Source: Aphis gossypii (Eukaryota > Arthropoda > Insecta > Hemiptera > Aphididae). Taken from it: DNA of 64,000 bases. The DNA lies in contig NC_065532.1 in NCBI RefSeq assembly GCF_020184175.1, forward strand, positions 24,676,001 to 24,740,000, read 5' to 3'. A program made the translations under genes and the position numbers. Within the stretch, counting starts at the first letter, position 1, and every line of letters starts with the position of its first letter. Of this stretch, positions 1 to 13,500 are shown one piece after another. The notes below the pieces were generated by a model, which saw nothing but the letters and a program-made list of their open reading frames with translations, did not search any database and was not told the origin of the DNA.

Positions 1-1290
1 CACATAGTATATTATTCTGGATTATGCTAAAAATCTGAAAACACAAATCATTCTTTTTTTAAGTGACGATCATTATTATAGAATCTGACTATTTATAATA
101 TTTAAAAATCTATAAATTATATTTTGTTCAGGAAAGGTAAATTATGATCGTGTTATAAATAATTATTAAATAAATATTTTATAAATTTATTATAACAATT
201 CACGAATAATTGGTTTTAAAATTAGATAATTTAATTGATTGTATATTAAAACTATAAATAAATAGATATATAAATATACAATAAGTTTAATAAGTGTAGA
301 CAATATTATAACCATGGTAATATATTTTTTTAACCGTTTTTAGATTCTGAGCGGATCAATATATTTTACATCGATGTATGTTATTTTAGTTTTTTTGGTA
401 TACAATAAATATATTTGGCAATTTGATTAATAATTTTATAGAAATTTTTTAATAATTGAGAAAAACAAAAAATACAATTAAGGAAAGCATGAAATTTTAC
501 GCTGAACCAGATTTTGATCAAAATGGTTTCTATTTATTTTATGATAATTCAAATTATTTACCAAATGTTCCTATGAGTCTATTACAATTTTATATATATG
601 GTATAATTTTCAATATATATTTTGGCTCTCTGAGATATTTACAGACAATTTAATATTTTTTCTATAAGTGCCGATAAAAAAAATTCTACTCGATCAAAAA
701 TCATAAAAATTTAATATAATAAGATCCCAAAAAAGTTGTTTTTACATCTATATAAAAATATTTAGTTTAATTTTTATATGTATTTGAAGAAAGAACTTTA
801 ACAAAACTCGTCAACATCCTAAAAAATAGCGAACTATTGTAAATAGAATTATGTATATATATATATATTTTTTTTATATCTAATTTATGAAAATTCAGTA
901 CAAGATGTTTCATTAGTAGATCATACTGGAACCAAAAAATTTGTACCTATACGGCTATACACAATTACTTTTATACACATTTGGGAGAGATTGAATATTT
1001 TAACAACGATGAAGAATAATGTAAATTATTTTGTTATTGTTTAATAACATTATTTGTGAAGATTATGGAGAATTTTTTATGTATATTATGAATTTTATTA
1101 TATGCACACAAATTTGTAAATTATGTAGATTAATTTTAAAATATTACCTATGTTTATACCATTAACATATTCACATATGAACAATTAGCCTAAAAATAGC
1201 CTAAATAAATTAAAATATTAAAACTACCTATACCTAATAATTATTTTAATTTTAATTTAATCATGTTATTAATAAATATTTTTTTTTTAG
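1..1290 (+). other. 5' flank: presumed tolloid intron
   Basis: AT-rich sequence upstream of the first visible exon. The prodomain exon starts mid-codon, so at least one exon (signal peptide and early prodomain) must lie upstream. No convincing phase-1 exon with a Cys-containing prodomain motif was found here. A short open stretch at about 456-653 has no recognisable domain and starts without ATG. A short TA run lies near 850-870. Confidence 0.6.
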
Positions 1291-1576
1291 GTAATTTTAT
1301 GGGCGATATAGCTGTACCTGATGTAGAGTACAGTAACAAAAAAGAAAAAGACAGACAGGTATATGCAGAAAAAATTGAAAAATATAAAAAAGAAATCAAT
1401 GAAGGGCTGCAGATCGAAGAAGAAGGTATAATACAAGGGATGAGTAAGTCAATTGATGTAGCGCAGATCAAGATAAGACACAGGCACAACAATAGGACAA
1501 GGAAGAACCACTTTAACAGAAGAAAAAATGATGATCATCAGGATAAAACAACAGTTCTTGATAATTCTTTAAGCAG
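1291..1576 (+). CDS. tld: tolloid visible exon 1: end of prodomain with aspartate switch
   Basis: The acceptor is a T-run plus AG at 1289-1290, and the exon opens with two bases of a split codon followed by NFMGDIAVPD. FMGD is the FxGD motif of astacin prodomains, whose Asp (residue 5, codon 1305-1307) ligates the active-site zinc in the zymogen; the GDIA-plus-acidic context is typical of BMP-1/tolloid. A charged Lys/Glu-rich stretch and a basic His/Arg/Asn-rich stretch follow. The donor cag|gtat at 1577 is chosen because it alone, of four candidate GT sites (1359, 1426, 1444, 1577), leaves the two-base phase the next exon needs. The frame stays open to 1775, so an unspliced product would run 66 codons further. 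The prodomain is poorly conserved beyond the motif, so the donor is less certain than the exon. Confidence 0.82.
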
Positions 1577-4500
1577 GTATCTATCTAAACAAGGGGCTTA
1601 TGCAATATTTTATGTACTATGGATCTTAATTTTATACAGAAAAAAAAAAACAAAACATCAGCTTAAAAGAATGAGGGAGGTTAATCGAATTTGTAATTTT
1701 TATAATACCTACTTTGAAAAAAATCAAATAATACTCCAAATCAATAATCAAAATGATGAACTTAAAAAAAAATAATGAACAATAAATTTAAACAAAATAT
1801 AAAAAGAAGAATCCGTAATTGATTTTTATATAATATACGGTTTGCACATCCCATATTTTTTTACTCAAAGGATCCACTAACTTAAGGCTTACCTGTAAAG
1901 TTATAGGAGTCTAATATTAGTGAACCGAACCAATTTTAAATCCATATTTGCTAATACTATAGTATACAAAAAATTTGAATGCTAGTTCATATAAATTTAT
2001 GAAACCCTGTTAAAACTTAAAAAATTAATTGTGTTTACTGCTTATATTTTCCTATTTCATGTTATTTAGCTATTCTACGAAAAAAAAAGAAACATTCCAT
2101 TTTTTAAGTATGTACCATTATCATATGTGTCTAATTTACATTTTGCGTCATAGATCGATGTTATATGAACATTTTTGATCGTTACTTCAATAATTTAAAA
2201 TATAGGTTGTATTGCAGTTGTATATTTGTACGACTTTTAAAATGTTTTAATATTTAAAGAGTTCGTTTATAAAATATTAAAGTATATGGATTATATACAA
2301 TTGAAATGTTTAGTATTTTTAAAAGTACCTAAGTATAGTTTTTAATTTATTTTTCAGTGTTTTGTTACATTTTTAATTTGTTATGAATTTATGATATACC
2401 TACCTACCTACAATCCACATCAATTATATAATTCCATTAAAATAGGAAAACTATACCTACCTATTTAGTTATTTTCACATTTGTATTTATTTCAAATGAT
2501 GTATTCACAACTGACAACTGGGAAAATTTTGGATAAATGTATAATAATATTGATTTTTTTTTTCATTTATAATTTGTTCTCAGTTTTATTAGCACACATA
2601 ATGCAGTGTAAAAAATAACGAGCTCGTTCTATTATATCAATACAATGAGTACGTTTATCGTGTTAAACTATAGAAACGTATAGAATAAAATTGAGTTAAA
2701 ATGTTCAATTTTGAAGTGCTAATTCGCTCTTTTAGAATATTTTTAGTTTGATACGATTACTGGTTAGTACACAATTTGGAGATGATTACATTTAGCTAAT
2801 GAGAATCTAATTATATATACAGCTTATATCAATCTAAAATAATCAGTATAACATATAAATAATTAGCTGCTCATAAGTGTTGCTAAGAATTTTAAAAACA
2901 TATGTCATACCACATACCTACATGTTGCTGCTATTCGAGCGATCCTTAATAACTTGAAAAAAAAATTGTAATTCTTCATAATTTATAATTTATATTCTCT
3001 TTTCATGAAATTAAATTTGTGTTTTTAAATAATATTTTTTAAGAAACGTTTTATTACCATATAATTGTATATTAATATACAATTTGTATATTTTACAAAA
3101 TATCAAATAATTTTTGAAATCTCTAATGAATTATAATCCATAAGTTTCCATCATGAATAGGTAGTTATAATTAATTTTTGACGGGATCGAGTAAAAAAGT
3201 TATAACACTACTGGATTATAGTGTACTTAAGAAATTTTCACCGACATATTTTTAACAGGGCCACAAAAAAAAACATTTCTCATTGGCTGCGGAGTGAAAA
3301 ATTCGTGTGGTCGATTTCGAAAAATGAAATCACTATCGTTACCCAATCATCCAAACCGTGGTACGCACTAGATAGCCGTAGGACAGCATTATTATACCTA
3401 TAATTGTGATATTATATATTATAACATGAGACACCTCAGACACGTCGTTCATATATAGTTGTACAAAGACTGCAAGACGTACATATTACGGAGTTTGATT
3501 TTCGGTTGATAGGTCTTCGCGTCGATCGGTATGTAGGTTCATTGTATACTAGGTACCTATGTATATTGTATACATATAATGTATATAATTGATCTGCATT
3601 AATGTCGTCATCGTTTTGCTTTGATGTAATGTCATAACTCCTGTAATGTTTTTTTCTTTAATAACGGTGTATTATAAGTTATTTATAGTTAAATTATATT
3701 TTTGACCATATACGTTACGTATCATGTACCTATTATCACATACTAAAATATGTATTCTTTAAATTGCGCGAGAAAACGGCACATAATCATTTATATGACA
3801 TTAGTATATATTTATTATTGTATATAATATCCAAGGTACAGGACAAGTATCACTAAAAATAGACGCATTCTTACGTATATCCTTATAAATGTAATCATCA
3901 AGACTAAATACGTAGAAATTAGCACCACAGTTTCTTAAAACAAATGCATTTTTAATTTAATTTTTAAGCATTTCACAAGAGCATTAAAGAAAACATTAGC
4001 ATAATATATTATATTGTTTAAATTATAGTTAGTTTAAAGTGAAATAATTGTATTATTTGGTATGAATTTGAAAAAATATAATAGAAAAGATTTTATTTTT
4101 CTTATAGAAACTGGTTGTGACATAATATTCTAAAATAAATATTTTACAAAAAACTGTTAAGAATAATTAATTGAAAGATGTTACATATATACCTTAATAA
4201 GTTAAAATATTATACTTAAAATATATTCTATACATAAACATGTATTCTTATTTCTTATATTACATTTCTATGTTTAACTACGTATAATATGAATATGCGA
4301 TTACTATAAGTGCTAAGTTTAATTACACATCGTATAGTTCGTGTTACGTGGTTAACTCCACATTTCCACAAGTCACGACTTGTGAAAAAAAAATCAAAAA
4401 ATCATAAAATTGATTTTGTTTTTGCGGGATAACAGAAAATAAAAAGTTATCATGCGTGTAGGAAACTGTTTTTTTGTGTACGTGATATATGTTTGGCACT

Positions 4501-7500
4501 GCAATAACGATGATAACGAATAAAATAATATATTATGTATCACGTTGTGTTGCGGTCGCAACCGTTTAAAAAAATGTGCAGAAGAAGGGTGCATTCCCGT
4601 TTGCGGAAACGAGATATTTTATTTATTTATTTAAACGGGCTAAACCCAATGCAAAATTTTATGTTAAAATTAATTACAGATAATTAAAATTTAAGCAAAT
4701 AAATATAAAAATAGTGGTAATAGTAGTAAATTAATATCAATATATTTATGTTATCAAATAAAGAATATTATAGGTCCTCATTGACTAGTTTCGTGATTCT
4801 GTATAAAGGGTTATTTTAAATAACATGTATGAAAGATATAGGAATGGGATATAATTGGGACTGGTGAAAGTTCTGAAGAGGAACTAGAATATTTACATTA
4901 CCCAATAATACTGAAACAGAATAAAAATTTTTTTTTGTCAATAATATTATATTACTATCCATTCTTTTATTACCTAAAGGACTAAAGATTCTAATTCGAG
5001 GCACAACAAATTGAAACTCATTCAATTTTTAAAATAAATGTATTGAAATTGAAGAATGTTTGCTCGAAACATTCAACCTGACACTTTATAGTAAAAGTGA
5101 TAACTGATAAGGATCAAAGAAAATTAAATTGTTTTTTACCCAAAATAAAACAAACAGTAGAATAATATTATGGAAATTTATTTGGTAGAAAAGATAATTT
5201 AAAATTAACGCAAATATACGCTTGACTAAACCAAAAATTTTAAAAGCTTTACATCATATATTTTGAATGTGTCATTTGAAACAAAATTTGTTATCAAATA
5301 TGACAACTTAAATCAATTATTTTATTCTTAAACGATTTTATATCAACTTCGTAAATTAGTTAAATTTTACGAATTTTATAATAAGTCAATGTATGGCATT
5401 TTGAGATATTTAAAGAAATATCCAACGTATCACTATTTTATGTCTTGATATAATAATAGTAATATTTTGAGTGTTCCCATCCAGACATAGATTTACTCAC
5501 TGCCGAAAATTTGACGCGCAGGTTTGATGTTTACCATTATAATTTATGTGCACCCGCACAGCGTGTCAGTTCCGATCAGATTTGATTAATTATAGCGGCA
5601 TAAGAACATTTAACGATGCCATGTGTGCGTGTTCATGTGTTTGTGTGAATAAATTGCCAACAAAATATTCTAAATCCTAATAGTAAGATAGTAGATACTA
5701 TAATTTCGAGTATTATACATTATAACCGTTTATTATTATTTGTAGACTTGTTTCAAATTTTTTTATAAAATAGCTAGTTCATTATAAATTAATTATTCTG
5801 TACATAATGCAATGTAATATACTATAGGTATACTAAAAAACTATATGAATAATATTCACATTAAACGAATGCATTGTTTTTAGATCAATTTAAAACCTAA
5901 TATTGCTGTATTTAAGAGTATTTTTGTATGTAACACAAATTTACTTCATTCCAGAACGAGTGATAATTTTTTTAATTGTAACATTTGCTCCTCACTAATC
6001 TTTTGAAATTAAATTTAAAGTCATCAGGTTTGTTTTGTATTTCGTGAAAATAGGTACTTCTATCTATATATATTTGTAAATTCTACGATAATACAATTTT
6101 AAAAATCCATCTCTAGTAGATAATGATTATAATTTATTTATAATAAACTTCAGGGATATTATACAATTAGTACTTTATACACAAATATTATACATTACAT
6201 ATATATATTTTTTTTATGAAAAATATTCATTTTGAAATTTTAGCATCTATGCCTTTTGGCTTTTTTAAAGCAGCTAATTTATACGATTTATTGTATCTTC
6301 TCAATCTTAAATATAATAATTATTCACTCGTATTATTGCTAAAATGAGGTAAAATAGTAAAAAAATAAGGAATTATTCATATGCGTTTCTTTTGCTAATA
6401 TTATTGCATGACATATTAATTATTACATAAACGTATTTCATTTCTTAATAAATTACGAATTTTACTTCCGAATGTAAGGCGGAAGTGGAAAAATTAGAAT
6501 ACATGCGCTTCAAAGAAAGATAACATAATTATTATACTATTTCAATAATTTATTCTGATAACATTGAAATAATTTGTTTGGTTACAGAAACATTGTTCAT
6601 TCGAGGAGACGTAGAGCGGCCACTGCAAGAAAAGAAAGAGTATGGGATTTCGGCGTAATACCTTACGAGATCGATAGTAGCTTCGGTGGTCCACACAAAG
6701 CGCTGTTCAAACAAGCTATGCGACATTGGGAAAATTTTACGTGCATTAAATTCGTTGAACGTAATCCTGACGAGCACCCTAATTACATTGTGTTCACCGA
6801 AAGACCTTGTGGGTAAGACGTTTCGTACACATTAGTAAAATATGGTACACTTCTCATGAAACATATCATGTTTTTGTATATTATTATAGAATGGTTATTT
6901 ATTTTTTTTTGAAGTCGAAAATAAACGTTATCGTACCATTACAGTCTCTAAAATATTCAAATTTCTGTACTGAGCCACAGAACCTTACAGAAAGAAAGTA
7001 AATGGGATTGGGAGCTTAGTCCCTAAAAATATATGTGATATATTTTATTAGGGATTTTACCATTTGCGGCATACATGACTGTGATAAATATAGCTAACCA
7101 AATACATAACTCTATATAACACATGGATTTTTAATTATTAGCATGATGAATAATCGTTCTTAACAAACTCATTTATATTTATATATTATATAACAAACAA
7201 TATAAAATACTACTGCCTATATAGTAAAATATACCTACAATACCTTATGATATTAGAAATTAGTATATTTATTTTTCAAGAACATAACAGGTCCATGAAT
7301 TCATGATATTCAATAAAATATTTAGAATATATAAAGTATAAATAAAGTTATTTAATACACTGTTTTATTAATTGATTCGATAATATATATCTTTTTAAGC
7401 GATTAAATAATTGAATATTAATAGTTAATGATACATACTACAATTACTAATAATTATTAAAACTTTATCTTATTATTACAAGCAATGAATTACTGCTATA

Positions 7501-10500
7501 TAAAGATATAATAGATATAATATAATTATATTAAATTATAGACTAGTTACTAGTTTAAAAAAGGACTAGTAAAATGTATAATCTGTGTTCTAATTTAAAA
7601 GATTAAGTTAGGGAAATATTCGGTCCATGCTACTTTCCTCTTTTTAATCAATAATCAGTAACTCTGAATAAAAAATGTCTTAGCTAATAATTTATGCCAC
7701 AACGCGCTTAAAAAAAAAAGTAGTATCCTAATTATGAGTCTATAAATATAAAGTTGTCGATAAGTGTCAACATAATAATTTAACAGTAATATTAAGCATA
7801 ATTTGGATTTCATATTTTTAAAATTCTACAACAAACATACACAAATAATTATAAAAACTATAATAAAATTACAGTACCAAAAAAAATATATTTGAAAATG
7901 TTTAGGCTACATTTTTAATATATATATCATAGTTATCTTATTTACATACATATTTATTAATAATTTTCATAACAATTAATCGTAATTATAATAAAACCAG
8001 CAAAAAAATCTAATGTTCTTATAAAAACAAAGTTTAAATTAGATATTTAAGTAAAAAATAATGGTTTTAGTTATTTCATCATTTTTTTTAATAATTTAGT
8101 ATTGAGTTATGACTTATATATACGTCTACATAATTACGCACTTGCATTTAGTCTTTAATAATATAATATATGGAATAATATTATAATAATGCTATATAAT
8201 GTTTGCGATTTGTATTTAAAATAAATCAATTCGACCTATCGTATTACTAATAAAAAAATAAATTATTCATATTCCAATTTAAATTCTTAGAAATATAGGC
8301 TGATAGACAGTCTTCGCTTAGAATCGTTTTTCGTATGAAATTATTTATCAGTGGATTCAAATTTAATATATCCATTGCAGTGACCTATTTGAGATATACC
8401 TATAACTTTACTATACATCAAAGAGACTTCCTCTCAAAACTATGTTTTTATTGTGTGAGATGACGAATTCTCTCGTCTTGTAAAATATACTAGTCACAAT
8501 ATTGATGGGAAATTGAAACTATTCACCATTACATGTATTATTAATTATTATTAACTATTTACAATGAAATCTTAAAAATATTTTAAGAGATTTATAGTTT
8601 GAACTTATTCATACTTTTCTAATGTACAATATCTACAATATACATAGGTAGGTATTTACTTAGAAGTTAGTCAATATCAGAAAATTATATTATAATTATT
8701 ACTACATAGTACATATTATATATTATGCGATTTGTTTTTGGTAAAAATGATTTCAACCTATACATAATATATACAATATACATAGTACATACATAATAAA
8801 ATATCAAAAATATACTGACATACTTATTCAATAACTAGGTAGGTACCTACTTAATGAATACAGCAAAACATTTGTTGGTTTCTACAATCTTGAATCTATA
8901 CAACACAGCGACTTCCCTGGTTAATAATAATTTGCTTTGTATTGTTTTAATTGGTCTATAATAGCTGTTTCGGAAGTCTCTCTCGGAATATACATCATAG
9001 TTAGTTATTGATTTTGTTTATGTATAATACACTTGATACTTATAAAACACGAGTTACTCTAATTTTCTTAGTTTCTTAAATAATTATCTGCAGCTAGATA
9101 TTTGAAGTCATACATTATTTTCTTTGACGTATTTGTTATAAGTTTTATATTATGGTTAATCCGTTTAAGGTTAAAGCATGTGATACATTTCTATACTAAT
9201 AAATATTTACAAGGTTTAATTATTTTTATAAAAGTTTAGTAGTTTAACAATTTATTGTATTTTCCTTAAAACTCTTACTTTTTACTTAGTCATTAATTAT
9301 TATCACGTAGGTACCTGTTCATTATATTTAATAGTAACAAAATGAATGCATATATTCTAGTTATATATTTGGTTGATTAGAATTAATTATGTACTATGGT
9401 AAAAAATAGGTTTGATCTAAGCTATGGAAAAAAATTATTAATAAACACAACTTGCTCAATTATAATATTAATAACTACTCGTATGGTAAATTATATAGTA
9501 TTTGTTTTTTAAAACACCGATTCAAATATTATTTCTATACGCAAAACAAATTAAAATCACGACTTTAATAAAAATTTCCAATCATTGTTATTTTCATAAA
9601 TTAATTAATACCTAGTGAAATGAATGCTTAAAAGTGAGGATACAAATAAGAATTTACATTCGAAAGTTAAAAACTTGTAGAGTGCTGGATGAACTTTCCT
9701 GAATAAGATCGGTAATTCAGTTTGGTTTTAACAAAGCTAGTTATAAATAAACACATATAATGTGTATAGTTGTTTATCAGAGAAATTAATAAAAAATAGA
9801 TGACAAACTTCGTTGACACAAATTCGATTATCAGTTATTGATCTTTTAAGTATTGAAAGTGACATACTAAGTTCATTAATTTTTTTTTAAGTAGTTAAAC
9901 GAAATGCAGCAAAAAAATCTCGAAATGTTAACAAAATCTAAGTATAATTTAATATAACTAAATATTTTTATTTTATTATATTATTAAATTGTTGTGTTAA
10001 TTATTTTAATAAAATTAAATTTTTTTTACCATATTTTAATTAGAACATTTTTTTTTTTTTTTTACAGTACATTTTTTGTATACTATTATTTAATAGAATT
10101 GAAAAATAATTTAGTTTACCCACTGTTATGTTTAATAAGAGATCCATGCCTTCAAATTCCTAAATCCGTATAGATTATGTTTAATATTAACTAATTTAAA
10201 TTTTAGAAATTAAGTTTCTAATTTCTAGTTTCGTAATATATTTTATTGCGATTAAATGCATTCTCTATTAGATATTTTAAATGATCTATGGAAATTATGA
10301 ATGTAATAATAATAATATTTATATAAGTGCAAGGGTGGCCATTATAATATAGCAATGTATATTATACTTATACACATAATCATGTAGTGTAGAAATCACG
10401 GTGGCCGCTTCTTCAATGTCTTGTATCAATATTCCAAATAACTAAGTATTTAAATGATTTCTGTTGGTGGTTTTTAATCGATGATTTATGTACATATTCA

Positions 10501-13500
10501 TTTTCTCCTCATTTTTCAGATGTTGTTCTTTCGTGGGCAAACGTGGCAACGGTCCGCAGGCGATATCTATAGGCAAAAATTGCGACAAGTTCGGCATCGT
10601 TGTGCACGAGCTTGGACATGTGGTCGGCTTCTGGCACGAACATACCAGACCGGATCGTGACAATCACGTGCAGATCGTGAGAGATCACATCATAGTTGGT
10701 AAGGCAATGTGAAAATATTTGAAATATCATATTATTATAGTTTAGTATTTATTTTTTTTTTAAACATAATATTATTCAGCGTTTGACAAATAGATCCTAT
10801 TTTATTCGTATTCACATCATCTCTATTAAAGTATATTATACAAACATTTCATAAAATAATTCGCTGACTTAAAAATAATAATAAATTCCATTAAGCGTCT
10901 TTCTGGTGTCTAAGTAAATTATTATAGGTATTTCTTCTTACTAACCCTCTATATTTTACTTCATTATACTAGTGATTTAAAAAATTTTGTTTAGTATTCT
11001 AAGGGAATTCTGTCAATCCAAATAAATATTCTTAGTCTAATATAATATTTCATTTTTAAAATCACTGCTTACAAATACTTAACTTGTTTAGGGAAAATAT
11101 AAGATATTTATCATTTTATACTAAAAAGCAAATTATAAATTTGCATCGATGAAAATTTCTATTTTATTCCTAATATATTAATATTATGCGTGGATTGATT
11201 TTCTCATAAAAAACATTAATTATTGTTTTGAGAAAATATTAAAGTAATATATTTTTTCTTTGAAGTGAATTTTTTTTCACTTTCTCAGGAATCAATCATT
11301 TGATACTGTTATATATATGTTATAAATAAAGTCTTACAGTTCCATGCTCAAATTGAAAATGTTTTGATTTTATTTTTGAAAATTTCAATCTCTAAACTTT
11401 TTTTGCTGAAAAATAATTTATTTAGTTTTATAAACAACACACATAATAATATTAAAACCGTTAATGTTTCAGATACTTAAAAAAATGTATATAAATTAAA
11501 AACAGTTGTGTTGTTTGCAATGATATGTGAAAATTCATATTATTTCATACTATATTATACCTTTAATTTAATTTACATCTATTAATCTATTTTACTACGA
11601 CATATTAAGGTTCAATTTAATGTTATTACTATATTAGTAATAATAACATGATACGCAAGGAGTTTAGTGTGAATAAGACGTTTATTTGTTTTATTATTAA
11701 TTGTAACTGGCTATATGAGCCTATGAACTGAAGTTTACACGTGTTTAATATAAATTAAAAAGTCGAATAGTACCTATATTGTATTAATATTAGTGTATTA
11801 TACATCTATACTCACTTACATATAGGTACCTACACAAGTATTATAGTGATAATAATTATAAGTGTCAAATTTGCGCCTAACAGCTATAAATTATTCGCCC
11901 CGCTGCTTGTTGATGAATTCAATTTTCACCGAGCTGTATGTTTATTTATTCATTAATTATCAATATCGTTAATTAAAACATTGACAACAGTCAAACATGA
12001 TATTTTATATGAGCATAAGTTAGGTGTTACCGTGTTTTTGTAGACGACCATGACCCTTATCGTAATAATGCGATATTCAAAATCATACTATTTTTATCTG
12101 CGCATAATATGTATTGTTATACCTCGTATCAAAATTTATCGGATTTTATTTTTCAAGTGTTTTCTTAATTTTTATATTTTTTTAAATTAAACATACCCAT
12201 GTTTATCATCTTTTGGTCGTTTTAGTTTATTGTATAAAGTAAAAAGTAACGTAGATATATACACTTAACCCATACTCCAGAGAGAATTAAATACAATACA
12301 TTAATTACAACAATATTTTATATTATTATTATATTTGTATTAACGTCTGCAAATGCTAAACATTTTCGATGGCTATTTTTAAATGTGAAGCGATACTCAA
12401 AATCCTAAATTGTTTACTTTGTGACAACCAAAGCCAATAGTATTTTCTTACCACTTTTTATTGTTCATTATAATTATTATTAAATATTAAAATAAATAGT
12501 TTTTGTTATTTTATTATAAGGATTTATAATTTATATTATGTGATTCAATTAAACAGATAAAATTTATTAGCTTTTATTTTGATAAAAAAAATTGATGAAA
12601 AAAATGTTATTAATTACGTTTGTATTTCAAATTCCTGATTTATATGTTTATTAGGGCAAGAATACAATTTCAATAAATTAACGGAAGAAGAAGTAAATTC
12701 GTTGGGACTTCCATACGATTATGATTCCATAATGCACTACGCTAAGAACACGTTTTCAAAGGTATGATTTATTATTTATTTATTGTACTTAAGTAGTTAT
12801 TTTATATTATAATAATTATTTGAAAAATTATATACAAATGATTATGGACAAACGAAGGTTTTTAAATTATATATTTAGTATTTCCATAGGTATAATAATG
12901 TAAGTACTTAAATACATACATTTTTTTCTTAGGTTTTCCGATTAATTAATAATCTAGAGATACTTATGTATTAAAATGATTTAAGCGGTGTTTTTTTGTC
13001 TTTACAAGTGAAACGTAGAAGTTTAGTGTTCAGATTCTGAAATAATGATTGGGCTAGTAAACGATAAGAATTCTGAAAAGATATTTTACAAACTGAGTCT
13101 ATTTACATAAAAATATACAATAACATAAGCTTATAGAATATACTAACAACAAATAAATACAAATAAAAATACTAAAAAGATGATAATCGACTCTCTTAAT
13201 TTTTATTTGACTAATGTCTGATTTATTTTTAAAAGTCGTATAGTTAAACTAAAAAAATTAAAAACATAACATATATAAATTTATGTTTATTATTTTAAAA
13301 TACCTTTTATTTTATGGTTACCACTTATCACTTACCACTTACCCAGTCACCATTGAAAAATATAATTGCAGTGAATTTATGGTTTTAAATTTAAAATGAT
13401 AAATATATTATACAAAGAATTAAAACTTAATGACATTTTTCAAAAATATTTCAAAAATATATTAAATAAGTTTGTTTTTATTCGCCGATGTATATAAAAT

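Noticed and set aside
1577..1775. Open reading frame continuing 66 codons past the prodomain exon, with a hydrophobic stretch
   Set aside because: The phase needed by the next exon is met exactly by the donor at 1577; the extra frame looks like AT-rich intron and has no family support.
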